Source of the DNA: Streptomyces tsukubensis
GTDB lineage: Bacteria; Actinomycetota; Actinomycetes; Streptomycetales; Streptomycetaceae
DNA: 64,000 nucleotides
Reading direction: 5' to 3'
NCBI RefSeq assembly: GCF_003932715.1
Contig: NZ_CP020700.1
Location: 1,634,501-1,698,500 of the forward strand
The notes under the pieces are model-generated. The model was not told where the DNA came from. It did not search any database and saw nothing but the letters and a program-made list of their open reading frames with translations. The position numbers were made by a program, and so were the translations under genes. Within the stretch, counting starts at the first letter, position 1; each line of letters starts with the position of its first letter. Positions 49,215-57,510 of the stretch are shown here, one piece after another.

Positions 49215-51089
49215 ATGCGTTCCTCCACCCTCGTCCCGAGACCGGCCGCCGTCGCCGCGGTCGTCGCCTCCGCTCTCGCCGCGGGCCTGCTGGCCGCCTC
49301 TCCCGCCGCGACCGCCGCCACCACGGCGACCTCAGCGGGCTCGACCGCCGCGGCGGTCCGGATCCACGACATCCAGGGCACCACCCGGATCTCCCCGCTG
49401 GTCGGACAGCAGGTCGCCGGGGTGCCCGGAATCGTCACCGGGGTCCGGTCCTACGGCTCGTCGCGCGGTTTCTGGTTCCAGGACCCGGAGGGCGACGGCC
49501 GGGCCGCCACCAGCGAGGGCATCTTCGTCTTCACCGGTTCCGGTTCGACGCCCGCGGTGAAGCCGGGCGATTCCGTCCTGGTCTCCGGGACCGTCAGCGA
49601 GTTCGTGCCCGGCGGCACCTCGTCCGGCAATCAGTCGCTGACCCAGCTCTCCCGGCCGGCCGTCACCGTGGTCTCCTCCGGGAACCCGCTGCCGGAAGCC
49701 GTGACGATCACCGCGTGGTCCGTCCCGGCGGCGTACGCCCCGGCGGGCGACCCGGCGGCGGGCGGCAGCATCAACGCACTGCCCCTCGACCCGCACCGCT
49801 GGGCCCTCGACTACTACGAGTCCCTGGAGGGCGCCAACGTCCGCATCGGTGACTCCCGGGTGGTCGGCGCCACCGACCCGTACGCCGCACTCTGGGTGAC
49901 GGTGAAACCGCAGGAGAACCCCACCCCGCGCGGCGGCACCCGCTACGGCTCGTACACCTCGCAGAACACCGGCCGCCTCCAGATCCAGTCGCTGGCCCCG
50001 CTCGCCGAGCAGCCGTTCCCGAAGGCGAACGTCGGGGACGTCGTCACCGGGACGACGGAGGGGCCGCTGGACTTCAACCAGTTCGGCGGCTACACCCTGG
50101 TCTCCCGCTCGGCGGTCACCGTCACGGACCGGGGCCTCACCCGCGAGAGCACCCGGCCGCAGCGCCGGAACGAGCTCTCCGTGGCCACGTACAACGTGGA
50201 GAACCTGGACCCGTCCGACCCGCAGGAGAAGTTCGACGCCCTCGGCCGGGCCGTCGTCGGCAATCTGGCGTCGCCGGACATCCTGGCCCTGGAGGAGATC
50301 CAGGACAACACCGGCGCGACGAACGACGGTGTCGTCGCCGCCGACCAGACGGTCGCGAAGTTCACGGCGGCGATCCGCGCGGCGGGCGGCCCGGCGTACG
50401 ACTGGCGCAGCATCGACCCGGAGAACAACAAGGACGGCGGCCAGCCCGGCGGCAATATCCGCCAGGTCTTCCTCTTCAACCCGGAGCGGGTGTCCTTCAC
50501 CGACCGTCCGGGCGGCGACGCCACCACGGCGACCGGGGTGGTACGGGAGCGGGGCAAGGCGGCGCTGACGCTCTCCCCGGGCCGGGTGGCCCCGGGCCAC
50601 GAGGCGTGGACGGACAGCCGCAAGCCGCTGGCGGGCGAGTTCACCTTCCGCGGCAAGCGGGTGTTCGTGATCGCGAACCACTTCGGCTCCAAGGGCGGCG
50701 ACGAGGCCCTCACCTCGCACCGCCAGCCGCCGAACCGTTCCTCCGAGGTCCGGAGGCTCCAGCAGGCGCAGACCGTGAACGCCTTCGTCAAGGACATCCT
50801 CGCGGTCGACCGCAAGGCCGATGTCCTGGTCGTCGGCGATATCAACGACTTCGAGTTCTCGGCGGCCACAGAGGCGCTCACGGACGGCAGGGCGCTCTAC
50901 CCGGCGGTGAAGTCCCTGCCGCGCGGCGACCGCTACTCGTACGTCTTCCAGGGCAACAGCCAGGTGCTGGACCAGATCCTGACCAGCCCCGGGATCGACG
51001 ACTTCGAGTACGACAGCGTCCACATCAACGCCGAGTTCAACGACCAGAACAGCGACCACGACCCGCAGCTGCTGCGGTTCCGGCCGTAA
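49215..51089 (+). CDS. Secreted ExeM/NucH-type endonuclease
   Basis: A 624-aa exported nuclease. The signal peptide ends near ATAATTA; a beta-rich OB-like domain (IHDIQGTTRISPLVGQQVAG onward, about 50-300) precedes the endonuclease/exonuclease/phosphatase domain (about 315-624). Catalytic elements are VATYNVENLDP, DILALEEIQDN, VFVIANHFGSKGGD, VLVVGDINDFEFS and the terminal QNSDHDPQL. It likely degrades extracellular DNA for phosphate and nucleosides. There is no sorting signal or TM at the C-terminus, so it is released. Confidence 0.92.
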   Translation: MRSSTLVPRPAAVAAVVASALAAGLLAASPAATAATTATSAGSTAAAVRIHDIQGTTRISPLVGQQVAGVPGIVTGVRSYGSSRGFWFQDPEGDGRAATSEGIFVFTGSGSTPAVKPGDSVLVSGTVSEFVPGGTSSGNQSLTQLSRPAVTVVSSGNPLPEAVTITAWSVPAAYAPAGDPAAGGSINALPLDPHRWALDYYESLEGANVRIGDSRVVGATDPYAALWVTVKPQENPTPRGGTRYGSYTSQNTGRLQIQSLAPLAEQPFPKANVGDVVTGTTEGPLDFNQFGGYTLVSRSAVTVTDRGLTRESTRPQRRNELSVATYNVENLDPSDPQEKFDALGRAVVGNLASPDILALEEIQDNTGATNDGVVAADQTVAKFTAAIRAAGGPAYDWRSIDPENNKDGGQPGGNIRQVFLFNPERVSFTDRPGGDATTATGVVRERGKAALTLSPGRVAPGHEAWTDSRKPLAGEFTFRGKRVFVIANHFGSKGGDEALTSHRQPPNRSSEVRRLQQAQTVNAFVKDILAVDRKADVLVVGDINDFEFSAATEALTDGRALYPAVKSLPRGDRYSYVFQGNSQVLDQILTSPGIDDFEYDSVHINAEFNDQNSDHDPQLLRFRP

Positions 51090-51102
51090 CCCTGCCCGAG
51101 CG

Positions 51103-51135
51103 GCGGCGGGGGCACGTCCATCGCGCCCCCGCCGC
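51103..51135. terminator. Hairpin terminator behind the nuclease gene
   Basis: GCGGCGGGGGC and GCCCCCGCCGC form an 11-bp stem with an 11-nt loop, followed by ACCTCTTTT, between the nuclease (+) and monooxygenase (-) genes. Confidence 0.8.
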
Positions 51136-51143
51136 ACCTCTTT

Positions 51144-51938
51144 TCAGCCGCCCGGCCGCAAGCTCACCCCGGGAGTAAAGCGCCGCACCTGCCCGGAGCG
51201 GACCCCGGGGAACGCATGCACCTTCCGCCACTCCTCGGTGTCCGATCCGATGCCCTCGCCCGGCCCGGCGAGCGCGGCGGCATGGGCCTCGGCGCTCTCC
51301 CACTCGGCGTAGTTGAGCATCCGGCTGCCGTCGGCCGTGAGGTGGAACCAGCCGGAGATCCCGCCGGAGTGCGGCCGGTCCGCGACGGCCGCGCCGCCCC
51401 GGATCCCGGGGTCGGAGGCCAGGGCGGCGAGCACCCCGTCCACCCAGGCCTCCGCCCGCTCCCGGTCCGGTCCGTCGAACTCGGCCTCGACGGCCACGAC
51501 GGCCCCCGGAATCCTGCTGTCGGCCGGATCGGAGAGGCCGCCGCGGTACAGGTCGTACGTGTACAGGGCCACCCGCTCGATACCGGGGACGGCGGCGTCG
51601 ATCTCGGCGTTGCGCTCGTCGCGGTAGTCCGCGCAGAACCGTTCGTACGCCTCCTCGTCGGTCCACTGCGAGTAGTGGAGCAGGGTGCGGCCGTCCTCCC
51701 CGATGTGGACGGTGTACGACAGCAGTCCGACGGCGGGCCAGGCGCGGGAGGTCCACGCGGTCTCGACGGCGGCGAGCGCGGCACGCTGCCGCTCCGGCGT
51801 ACCCACGTCCCAGGTGGATATCTTGACCGCGCCGACACCGTCCCGTCCCGGGTCGGGGCGGGCATGGGGCACGGTGACGGCCTTCGGGGCCGCCGGGCGG
51901 GTGGTGGTACGAGCGGTGGTACGGCGCTGCTCGGCCAT
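51144..51938 (-). CDS. Antibiotic biosynthesis monooxygenase-domain protein (SCO1909-like)
   Basis: A 264-aa protein with two ABM (dimeric alpha-beta barrel) modules. The first (about 35-140) has VGLLSYTVHIGEDGRTLLHY and SQWTDEEAYERF; the second (about 145-262) has ISGWFHLTADGSRMLNYAEW. Two fused modules can form one barrel; such proteins oxidise quinone-like substrates without cofactor. Its promoter carries a SoxR-type box. From memory, the S. coelicolor orthologue SCO1909 is a SoxR target near dapD, matching this position. Confidence 0.85.
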   Translation of the reverse strand: MAEQRRTTARTTTRPAAPKAVTVPHARPDPGRDGVGAVKISTWDVGTPERQRAALAAVETAWTSRAWPAVGLLSYTVHIGEDGRTLLHYSQWTDEEAYERFCADYRDERNAEIDAAVPGIERVALYTYDLYRGGLSDPADSRIPGAVVAVEAEFDGPDRERAEAWVDGVLAALASDPGIRGGAAVADRPHSGGISGWFHLTADGSRMLNYAEWESAEAHAAALAGPGEGIGSDTEEWRKVHAFPGVRSGQVRRFTPGVSLRPGG

Positions 51939-51991
51939 GGCGCTGCTCCCCTTCCGGTACGGCGGCCCGGGGCGGGCCGCCGTGGATCACC

Positions 51992-52022
51992 ATCGTGGAA
52001 CGTCAAGCGCGCTTGAGGTCAA
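51992..52022 (-). promoter_or_regulatory. SoxR-type promoter
   Basis: On the minus strand, -35 TTGACC (52022-52017) and -10 CACGAT (51997-51992) are 19 bp apart, the long spacer typical of MerR-family promoters. The spacer contains the perfect palindrome TCAAGCGCGCTTGA (52003-52016). Extended to 18 bp, the box matches CCTCAAG/CTTGAGG half sites with one mismatch. It drives the ABM gene. Confidence 0.85.
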
Positions 52023-52101
52023 CTCCTCCGTCGGGTCCCGGGGCAACGCGCCGGACGCCATCGGGCGCCACCGGCTGCCGCGGGGAACGGGGGGACAAGC
52101 A

Positions 52102-52148
52102 CGGCCCCGGCGCTCGCCGCCCGTCCGGACGTACGAGAGCCGGGGCCG
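52102..52148 (-). terminator. Terminator of dapD
   Basis: CGGCCCCGGCGCTC (52102-52115) pairs with 52135-52148 at 13 of 14 positions, 24 bp behind the dapD stop. Confidence 0.65.
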
Positions 52149-52171
52149 CGGAGGATCCGCCCGGACCGTGC

Positions 52172-53161
52172 TCAGTTGTGGGCGTGCAGGATCTCGTTCA
52201 GCCCGCCCCAGACCGCGTTGTTCGGCCGGGCCTCGACCGCGCCCGTCACCGAGTTGCGGCGGAAGAGGATGTTGCTCGCGCCGGACAGCTCACGGGCCTT
52301 GACGATCTCGCCGTCGGGCATGGTGATCCGGGTCCCGGCGGTGACGTAGAGACCGGCCTCGACGACGCACTCGTCGCCCAGCGCGATCCCGACGCCCGCC
52401 TCGGCGCCGACCAGGCAGCGCTCCCCGATGGCGATGACGACATTGCCGCCGCCGGACAGGGTGCCCATGGTGGAGGCGCCGCCGCCGATGTCGGAGCCGT
52501 TGCCGACGACGACACCGGCCGAGATCCGGCCCTCGACCATGGAGGTGCCGAGGGTGCCCGCGTTGAAGTTGACGAAGCCCTCGTGCATCACGGTGGTGCC
52601 TTCGGCCAGGTGGGCACCGAGCCGGACCCGGTCGGCGTCGGCGATCCGGACGCCCTTGGGGACCACGTAGTCCGTCATCCGCGGGAACTTATCGACACCG
52701 ACCACCTGGAGGTGCAGGCCCTCGGCCCGGGCGTTGAGCCGTACCTTCTCGATATCGTCGACGGCGACGGGCCCCAGCGACGTCCACGCCACATTGGCCA
52801 GCAGGCCGAACAGGCCGTCGAGGTTCTGGCCGTGCGGCCGGACCAGCCGGTGCGAGAGCAGGTGCAGCCGCAGATACGCGTCATGGGCGTCGAGCGGCTT
52901 GTCGTCGAGGGAGGCGATGACCGTACGGACGGCCACGACCTCGACACCGCGACGGGCGTCCACACCGAGCGCCTTGGCGGCACCGGCCCCCAGAAGCTGC
53001 ACGGCACGGTCCGCGTCCAGCCGCTCGGTCCCGGCGGGGCCGGGCTCCGAGGTGAGTTCGGGGGCGGGGAACCAGGTGTCGAGAACGGTCCCGTCGGCGG
53101 CGATGGTGGCCAGGCCGGCCGCGACGGCTCCGGAGGTGCGAGGGGTGGTGGTATCGGTCAT
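52172..53161 (-). CDS. dapD: 2,3,4,5-tetrahydropyridine-2,6-dicarboxylate N-succinyltransferase
   Basis: Succinyl-CoA dependent step of the diaminopimelate/lysine pathway, 329 aa, cytoplasmic trimer. The actinobacterial DapD form is seen: an alpha/beta N-terminal domain, then hexapeptide repeats of the left-handed beta helix ([58 protein letters not shown]) and a C-terminal strand. LL-diaminopimelate is the Streptomyces cell-wall type, in line with need for this gene. It is monocistronic, with its own terminator. Confidence 0.96.
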   Translation of the reverse strand: MTDTTTPRTSGAVAAGLATIAADGTVLDTWFPAPELTSEPGPAGTERLDADRAVQLLGAGAAKALGVDARRGVEVVAVRTVIASLDDKPLDAHDAYLRLHLLSHRLVRPHGQNLDGLFGLLANVAWTSLGPVAVDDIEKVRLNARAEGLHLQVVGVDKFPRMTDYVVPKGVRIADADRVRLGAHLAEGTTVMHEGFVNFNAGTLGTSMVEGRISAGVVVGNGSDIGGGASTMGTLSGGGNVVIAIGERCLVGAEAGVGIALGDECVVEAGLYVTAGTRITMPDGEIVKARELSGASNILFRRNSVTGAVEARPNNAVWGGLNEILHAHN

Positions 53162-53249
53162 GAGGAGAACCTAACCGGCGCCGCCCTCCTCGGGCGAACT
53201 CGTCTCACCCGAAGGCCCGCGACCACCCGGAAGACCCCGCTCCGCGCCG

Positions 53250-53810
53250 CTACAGGGGATCCACCGGAGCCGCCGGGGCGACGAGCCGCGCCAGCATCGC
53301 CCGCGCGTACTCCTCGTCGTACGGCCGGTCGGTCAGCAGGACTTCCAGACAGAGGCCGTCCACCAGCGCGGCCACCGCCCGCGCGGTCCCCTCGTCCACC
53401 CGGTGGGCGAGCGCGCCGACGACCTCGTCGATCCACTCCCCCGCCACCGGACGCAGGGCGGGTCGGCGCAGGGCGGCGAGATACAGCTCGTAGCACCGCT
53501 CCACCTCGGCCCGGTCCGAGGTCAGCCAGTGGCCCACGATCCGGGCCAGCTCGGCCGCGAGGTCGCACTCCGGGTCGGTGAGGACCCGGGAGCCCATCAC
53601 CGTCGCCCCGAAGCCCTCGTTGCTCTGCCGCAACGCGGCGACCAGCAGTTCGTCGAGGGAGGAGAAGTGGTACGTGGTGGAGCCCAGCGGCACATCGGCC
53701 TCCGCCGCCACCGTACGGTGACTGAGCCCGGCGATCCCGTCCCGGCCGACGACCCGGATCGCGGCGTCGATGATCCGGCGGCGGCGGTCGGGGTCGTAGC
53801 GGCGGACCAT
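53250..53810 (-). CDS. TetR family transcriptional regulator
   Basis: A 186-aa repressor. The N-terminal HTH is clear (IIDAAIRVVGRDGIAGLSHR, AAEADVPLGSTTYHF, SSLDELLVAAL); the rest is a helical ligand domain. Its ATG overlaps the SMR transporter stop by one base (TGATG), so both are read from one promoter. It probably represses that promoter through the 30-bp dyad at 54146-54175 and responds to a drug exported by the pump. Confidence 0.93.
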   Translation of the reverse strand: MVRRYDPDRRRRIIDAAIRVVGRDGIAGLSHRTVAAEADVPLGSTTYHFSSLDELLVAALRQSNEGFGATVMGSRVLTDPECDLAAELARIVGHWLTSDRAEVERCYELYLAALRRPALRPVAGEWIDEVVGALAHRVDEGTARAVAALVDGLCLEVLLTDRPYDEEYARAMLARLVAPAAPVDPL

Positions 53811-54130
53811 CAGTGCGCACCCCCCACGTTGAGCACCACGACCCCGGCGATCACCAGCGCTATGCCCGCGAACTTGGCGGCGCTGGTCGACTCGTTGAGG
53901 AAGATCATGCCGATGGCCGCGACCGCGGCCGTGCCGACGCCCGCCCAGATGGCGTAGGCGGTACCGACCGAGAGGGTCTTGAGCGTCTGCGCGAGCAGGC
54001 TGAAGGCGATCAGATATCCGGCGACCGTCAGCAACGACGGCCAGAGCCGGCTGAAGCCCTCGCTGTACTTCATGGCGGTGGTGGCGGCGACCTCGGCGAC
54101 GATGGCCCCGGCGAGCAGTCCGTATCCCAT
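53810..54130 (-). CDS. Small multidrug resistance (SMR) transporter
   Basis: A 106-aa four-TM efflux protein of the EmrE/QacE class. The essential membrane Glu is in AIVAEVAATTAMK (Glu13), and AYAIWAGVGTA in TM3 is the family signature. It exchanges protons for lipophilic cations. The gene is first in a two-gene unit with its TetR regulator. Confidence 0.95.
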   Translation of the reverse strand: MGYGLLAGAIVAEVAATTAMKYSEGFSRLWPSLLTVAGYLIAFSLLAQTLKTLSVGTAYAIWAGVGTAAVAAIGMIFLNESTSAAKFAGIALVIAGVVVLNVGGAH

Positions 54131-54145
54131 GCGTACGACTGTACA

Positions 54146-54175
54146 CAGTGATGCGTACGCGCGTACATATCACTG
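54146..54175. promoter_or_regulatory. 30-bp dyad operator of the SMR/TetR unit
   Basis: Two nested palindromes share the same centre (between 54160 and 54161): the inner one is GTACGCGCGTAC (54155-54166) and the outer arms are CAGTGAT (54146-54152) and ATCACTG (54169-54175). It lies 16-45 bp upstream of the SMR start codon, where a repressor would block transcription. Confidence 0.85.
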
Positions 54176-54238
54176 GGTGAAGGCGAGGGAACTCGGGGGA
54201 CGCCAGGGGAAGACCGCAGCGGGAGCGTCCGCGGACGG

Positions 54239-54280
54239 AAAAACGGCCGTGCCCGCCGGAATCACCGGCGGGCACGGCCG
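54239..54280 (-). terminator. Factor-independent terminator of the suf operon
   Basis: A perfect 16-bp GC-rich stem (54244-54259 with 54265-54280) and AATCA loop. Read on the minus strand it is followed at once by TTTTT, a classic intrinsic terminator, 50 bp behind the last suf gene. Confidence 0.92.
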
Positions 54281-54329
54281 CACTGTCGGAGCGCAGGGAA
54301 ACGGCTCCGGAACCGCGAGGAACGAAGGC

Positions 54330-54668
54330 TCAGACGTTGAACCCGAGCGCGCGCAGCTGCTCGCGCCCATCGTCCGTGATCTTGTCCGGGCCCCACGGCG
54401 GCATCCAGACCCAGTTGATCTTCAGCTCGTTGACCAGGCCCTCCGTCGCCGATTTGGCCTGGTCTTCGATCACATCGGTCAGCGGGCAGGCCGCCGACGT
54501 CAGCGTCATGTCCAGCGTGGCGACATTGGTGTCGTCGACGTGGATGCCGTAGATCAGTCCGAGGTTGACCACGTCGATGCCCAGCTCGGGGTCGACGACG
54601 TCGTACAGCGCCTCGCGGATCTCTTCCTCGGAGGCCGGCTTCAGCGCGGCTCCTGCGTTCTCGGTCAT
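54330..54668 (-). CDS. sufT: Fe-S assembly factor SufT/MIP18-like
   Basis: A 112-aa DUF59/MIP18 family protein that helps mature Fe-S proteins. VVDPELGIDVVNLGLIYGI, LTSAACPLTDVIEDQ (conserved Cys) and WVWMPPWGPDKIT are the family blocks. It is the last gene of the suf operon and overlaps the sufU stop as ATGA. Confidence 0.92.
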   Translation of the reverse strand: MTENAGAALKPASEEEIREALYDVVDPELGIDVVNLGLIYGIHVDDTNVATLDMTLTSAACPLTDVIEDQAKSATEGLVNELKINWVWMPPWGPDKITDDGREQLRALGFNV

Positions 54669-55150
54669 GCCGTCTTCCTCTCGGTGGCACCGGCGGTGGC
54701 ACCGGATCCCTCGCCCAGCGCCTGGGCGGTCGCGTCCTTCCAGGCCATCCAGCCGAGCAGCGCGCATTTGACCCGGGCCGGGTACTTGGAGACACCGGCG
54801 AACGCGACCGCGTCCTCCAGCACCTCCTCCATGGCGTCGTCCGGCTCGATCCGGCCCCGGGACTGCATCAGCTCCAGGAACGTCTCCTGGATCTTCTGCG
54901 CCTCGGCCAGCTCCTTGCCGACCAGGAGTTCGTTCAGTACGGAGACGCTGGCCTGGCTGATGGAACAGCCCTGGCCCTCGTACGAGACGTCCGCGACCCG
55001 CGTGCCGTCGTACTTCACCCGCAGCGTGATCTCGTCGCCGCACGTGGGGTTGACGTGGTGCACCTCGGCGTCGCCCTCGCGAAGACCCCGGCCGTGCGGG
55101 TTCTTGTAGTGGTCGAGGATGACGTCCTGGTACATCGAATCAAGCTTCAC
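54665..55150 (-). CDS. sufU: Fe-S cluster assembly scaffold SufU
   Basis: A 161-aa zinc-dependent sulfurtransferase that accepts persulfide from SufS. The three Cys ligands are in HVNPTCGDEITL, EGQGCSISQAS and RVKCALLGW, with the catalytic Asp just after the first. It starts at GTG 55150; MYQDVILDHYKNPHGRG is the conserved N-terminus. It lies directly downstream of sufS, its partner. Confidence 0.95.
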   Translation of the reverse strand: MKLDSMYQDVILDHYKNPHGRGLREGDAEVHHVNPTCGDEITLRVKYDGTRVADVSYEGQGCSISQASVSVLNELLVGKELAEAQKIQETFLELMQSRGRIEPDDAMEEVLEDAVAFAGVSKYPARVKCALLGWMAWKDATAQALGEGSGATAGATERKTA

Positions 55151-55164
55151 GAAAGGCTCCGCTT

Positions 55165-56424
55165 CTACCCGAAGAACTGACGGACATGCTCCAGCCCGTC
55201 GATCAGCGCATCGACCTCTGCGGGCGTGGAGTACAGATAGAACGACGCCCTGGTGGTCGCGGGAATTCCGTAGCGCAGGCAGACCGGCCGTGCGCAGTGG
55301 TGCCCGACACGGACCGCGATGCCCTGTTCGTCGAGGACCTGGCCCACGTCGTGCGGGTGGATATCACCCAGGGTGAACGAGATCGCGGCACCGCGCTCCT
55401 CGGCCGAAGCAGGGCCGATGATCCGCAGATCGGGGACGTCCGCGAGCCGCGCCAGAGCGTACTCCGTGATCGCGTGCTCATGAGCGGCGATCTTCTCCAT
55501 GCCGATGGCGTTGAGGTAGTCCACCGCCGCGCCGAGGCCGACGGCCTGGGCGATCGGGGGCGTACCGGCCTCGAACTTGTGCGGCGCCGGGGCATAGGTG
55601 GAGGAGCTCATCGAGACGGTTTCGATCATCTCGCCACCGCCGAGGAACGGCGGGAGGTCCTCCAGCAGCTCCTGGCGTCCCCAGAGCACGCCGATACCCG
55701 TCGGTCCGCACATCTTGTGGCCGGTGAAGGCCACGAAGTCGGCGCCGAGGGCCTGCACGTCCAGCGGGGCGTGCGGAGCGGCCTGGGAAGCGTCGATCAG
55801 CACCAGCGCGCCGACCTCCTGGGCGCGGCGGACGATCGCGTCCACCGGGTTGATCGTGCCCAGGATGTTGGAGACCAGCACAAAGGAGACGATCTTGGTC
55901 TTCTCGGTGATGATCTGCTCGATGTTGCTCAGGTCGAGCCGGCCGTCGTCGGTGAGGCCGAACCACTTCAGCTTCGCGCCCGTGCGCTGCGCCAGCAGCT
56001 GCCACGGAACGATGTTGGAGTGGTGCTCCATCTCCGTGATGACGATCTCGGTGTCCTGGTCGACCCGGTAGGGCTCGTCGGCCCAGCCGAGCATGTTCGC
56101 CACGAGGTTCAGCGACTCCGAGGCGTTCTTGGTGAAGATCACCTCGTCGCGGCTGGGCGCGTTGATGAACTCCGCGACCTTGGTCCGGGCGTCCTCGTAG
56201 AGCGCCGTGGCCTCTTCGGCGAGCACATGGACACCGCGGTGCACATTGGCGTGGTGCTGCTCGTAGTAGGTGCTGACGGCCTCGATGACCTGGCGCGGCC
56301 GCTGCGAGCTGGCAGCGCTGTCCAGATAGACCAGCTTCTTGCCGTCGTGGATCACCCGGTCGAGGATCGGGAAGTCCTTGCGGATCGCCTCGGTGTCGAG
56401 TAGCCCCGGCGAGGAGAACGTCAC
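55165..56424 (-). CDS. sufS: Cysteine desulfurase SufS
   Basis: A 419-aa group II cysteine desulfurase: removes sulfur from cysteine as a persulfide. The cofactor Lys is in DFVAFTGHKMCGPTGIGVLW, the His stacking on PLP in ITEMEHHSNIVPW, and the persulfide Cys in RVGHHCARPVCLRYG. GTG 56424 overlaps the sufC stop as GTGA. Confidence 0.96.
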   Translation of the reverse strand: MTFSSPGLLDTEAIRKDFPILDRVIHDGKKLVYLDSAASSQRPRQVIEAVSTYYEQHHANVHRGVHVLAEEATALYEDARTKVAEFINAPSRDEVIFTKNASESLNLVANMLGWADEPYRVDQDTEIVITEMEHHSNIVPWQLLAQRTGAKLKWFGLTDDGRLDLSNIEQIITEKTKIVSFVLVSNILGTINPVDAIVRRAQEVGALVLIDASQAAPHAPLDVQALGADFVAFTGHKMCGPTGIGVLWGRQELLEDLPPFLGGGEMIETVSMSSSTYAPAPHKFEAGTPPIAQAVGLGAAVDYLNAIGMEKIAAHEHAITEYALARLADVPDLRIIGPASAEERGAAISFTLGDIHPHDVGQVLDEQGIAVRVGHHCARPVCLRYGIPATTRASFYLYSTPAEVDALIDGLEHVRQFFG

Positions 56425-57185
56425 GTGGTGGCACCACCCTTCACATACGCCTCGTAGCCCTCGGCCTCCAGCTTGTCCGCGAGCTCGGGACCGCCGGACT
56501 CGGCGATCCGGCCGGCCGCGAAGACATGCACGTGGTCGGGCTTGATGTACCGCAGGATGCGGGTGTAGTGGGTGATCAGCAGGGTGCCGACCTCACCGCT
56601 CTCGCGGATCCGGTTGACGCCCTCGGAGACCACACGCAGCGCGTCGACGTCCAGACCGGAGTCGGTCTCGTCGAGGATCGCGATCTTCGGCTTCAGCAGT
56701 TCGAGCTGGAGGATCTCGTGGCGCTTCTTCTCGCCGCCGGAGAAGCCCTCGTTCACATTGCGCTCGGCGAAGGCGGGGTCCATCTGGAGCCGCTCCATGG
56801 TCTCCCGGACCTCCTTCACCCAGGTGCGCAGCTTGGGCGCCTCGCCGCGGATGGCGGTGGCGGAGGTGCGCAGGAAGTTGGAGACGGAGACACCGGGGAC
56901 CTCGACCGGGTACTGCATGGCGAGGAAGAGACCGGCGCGGGCGCGCTCGTCGACGGACATCTCCAGCACGTCCTCGCCGTCCAGGGTGACCTGGCCGCCG
57001 GTGATCGTGTACTTGGGGTGACCGGCCAGCGAGTAGGCGAGGGTGGACTTGCCGGAGCCGTTGGGGCCCATGATGGCGTGGGTCTCGCCCTGCTTCACGG
57101 TCAGGTCGACGCCCTTGAGGATCTCCCGGGAGCCGTTCTCGGCCTCGACGGAGACGTGCAGATCGCGGATTTCAAGCGTTGCCAT
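56421..57185 (-). CDS. sufC: Fe-S assembly ATPase SufC
   Basis: A 254-aa ABC-type ATPase of the SufBCD scaffold. Walker A is IMGPNGSGKSTL, the signature NEGFSGGEKKRHEI, Walker B IAILDETDSGLD and the H-loop LLITHYTRIL. It starts at ATG 57185, 7 bp after the Rieske gene's stop. It has no membrane partner, as expected for SufC. Confidence 0.97.
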   Translation of the reverse strand: MATLEIRDLHVSVEAENGSREILKGVDLTVKQGETHAIMGPNGSGKSTLAYSLAGHPKYTITGGQVTLDGEDVLEMSVDERARAGLFLAMQYPVEVPGVSVSNFLRTSATAIRGEAPKLRTWVKEVRETMERLQMDPAFAERNVNEGFSGGEKKRHEILQLELLKPKIAILDETDSGLDVDALRVVSEGVNRIRESGEVGTLLITHYTRILRYIKPDHVHVFAAGRIAESGGPELADKLEAEGYEAYVKGGATT

Positions 57186-57192
57186 GGGTAGC

Positions 57193-57510
57193 TCAGGACT
57201 CCTGGGTGAGGGAGACGAGCACATCGTCCCCTTCGATCTTTACGGGGTAAACGGGGACGGGGCGCGTCGCGGGCAGTCCGGACGGCTTGCCGGTGCGCAG
57301 GTCGAAGCTGGAGCCGTGCAGCCAGCACTCGATCCGGCAGTCCTCCACCTCGCCCTCGGAGAGCGAGACGTTGGCGTGCGAGCAGATGTCGTAGATCGCG
57401 AAGACCTCGCCCTCGGTGCGGACGACCGAGACCGGCAGGCCGTCGAACTCCACCCGCTTGGGGGTGTCCTCCTCCAGCTCGCTCAGCGCGCAGGCACGGA
57501 CGAAGCTCAT
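57193..57510 (-). CDS. Rieske-type ferredoxin of the suf operon
   Basis: A 105-aa Rieske [2Fe-2S] protein, annotated in relatives as a non-haem iron oxygenase ferredoxin subunit. Ligands are in YDICSHANVSLSEG (C-x-H) and CRIECWLHGSSFDLRTG (C-x2-H). This gene is conserved between sufD and sufC in actinobacteria, so it may supply electrons to cluster assembly. Its ATG overlaps the sufD stop as ATGA. Confidence 0.93.
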   Translation of the reverse strand: MSFVRACALSELEEDTPKRVEFDGLPVSVVRTEGEVFAIYDICSHANVSLSEGEVEDCRIECWLHGSSFDLRTGKPSGLPATRPVPVYPVKIEGDDVLVSLTQES

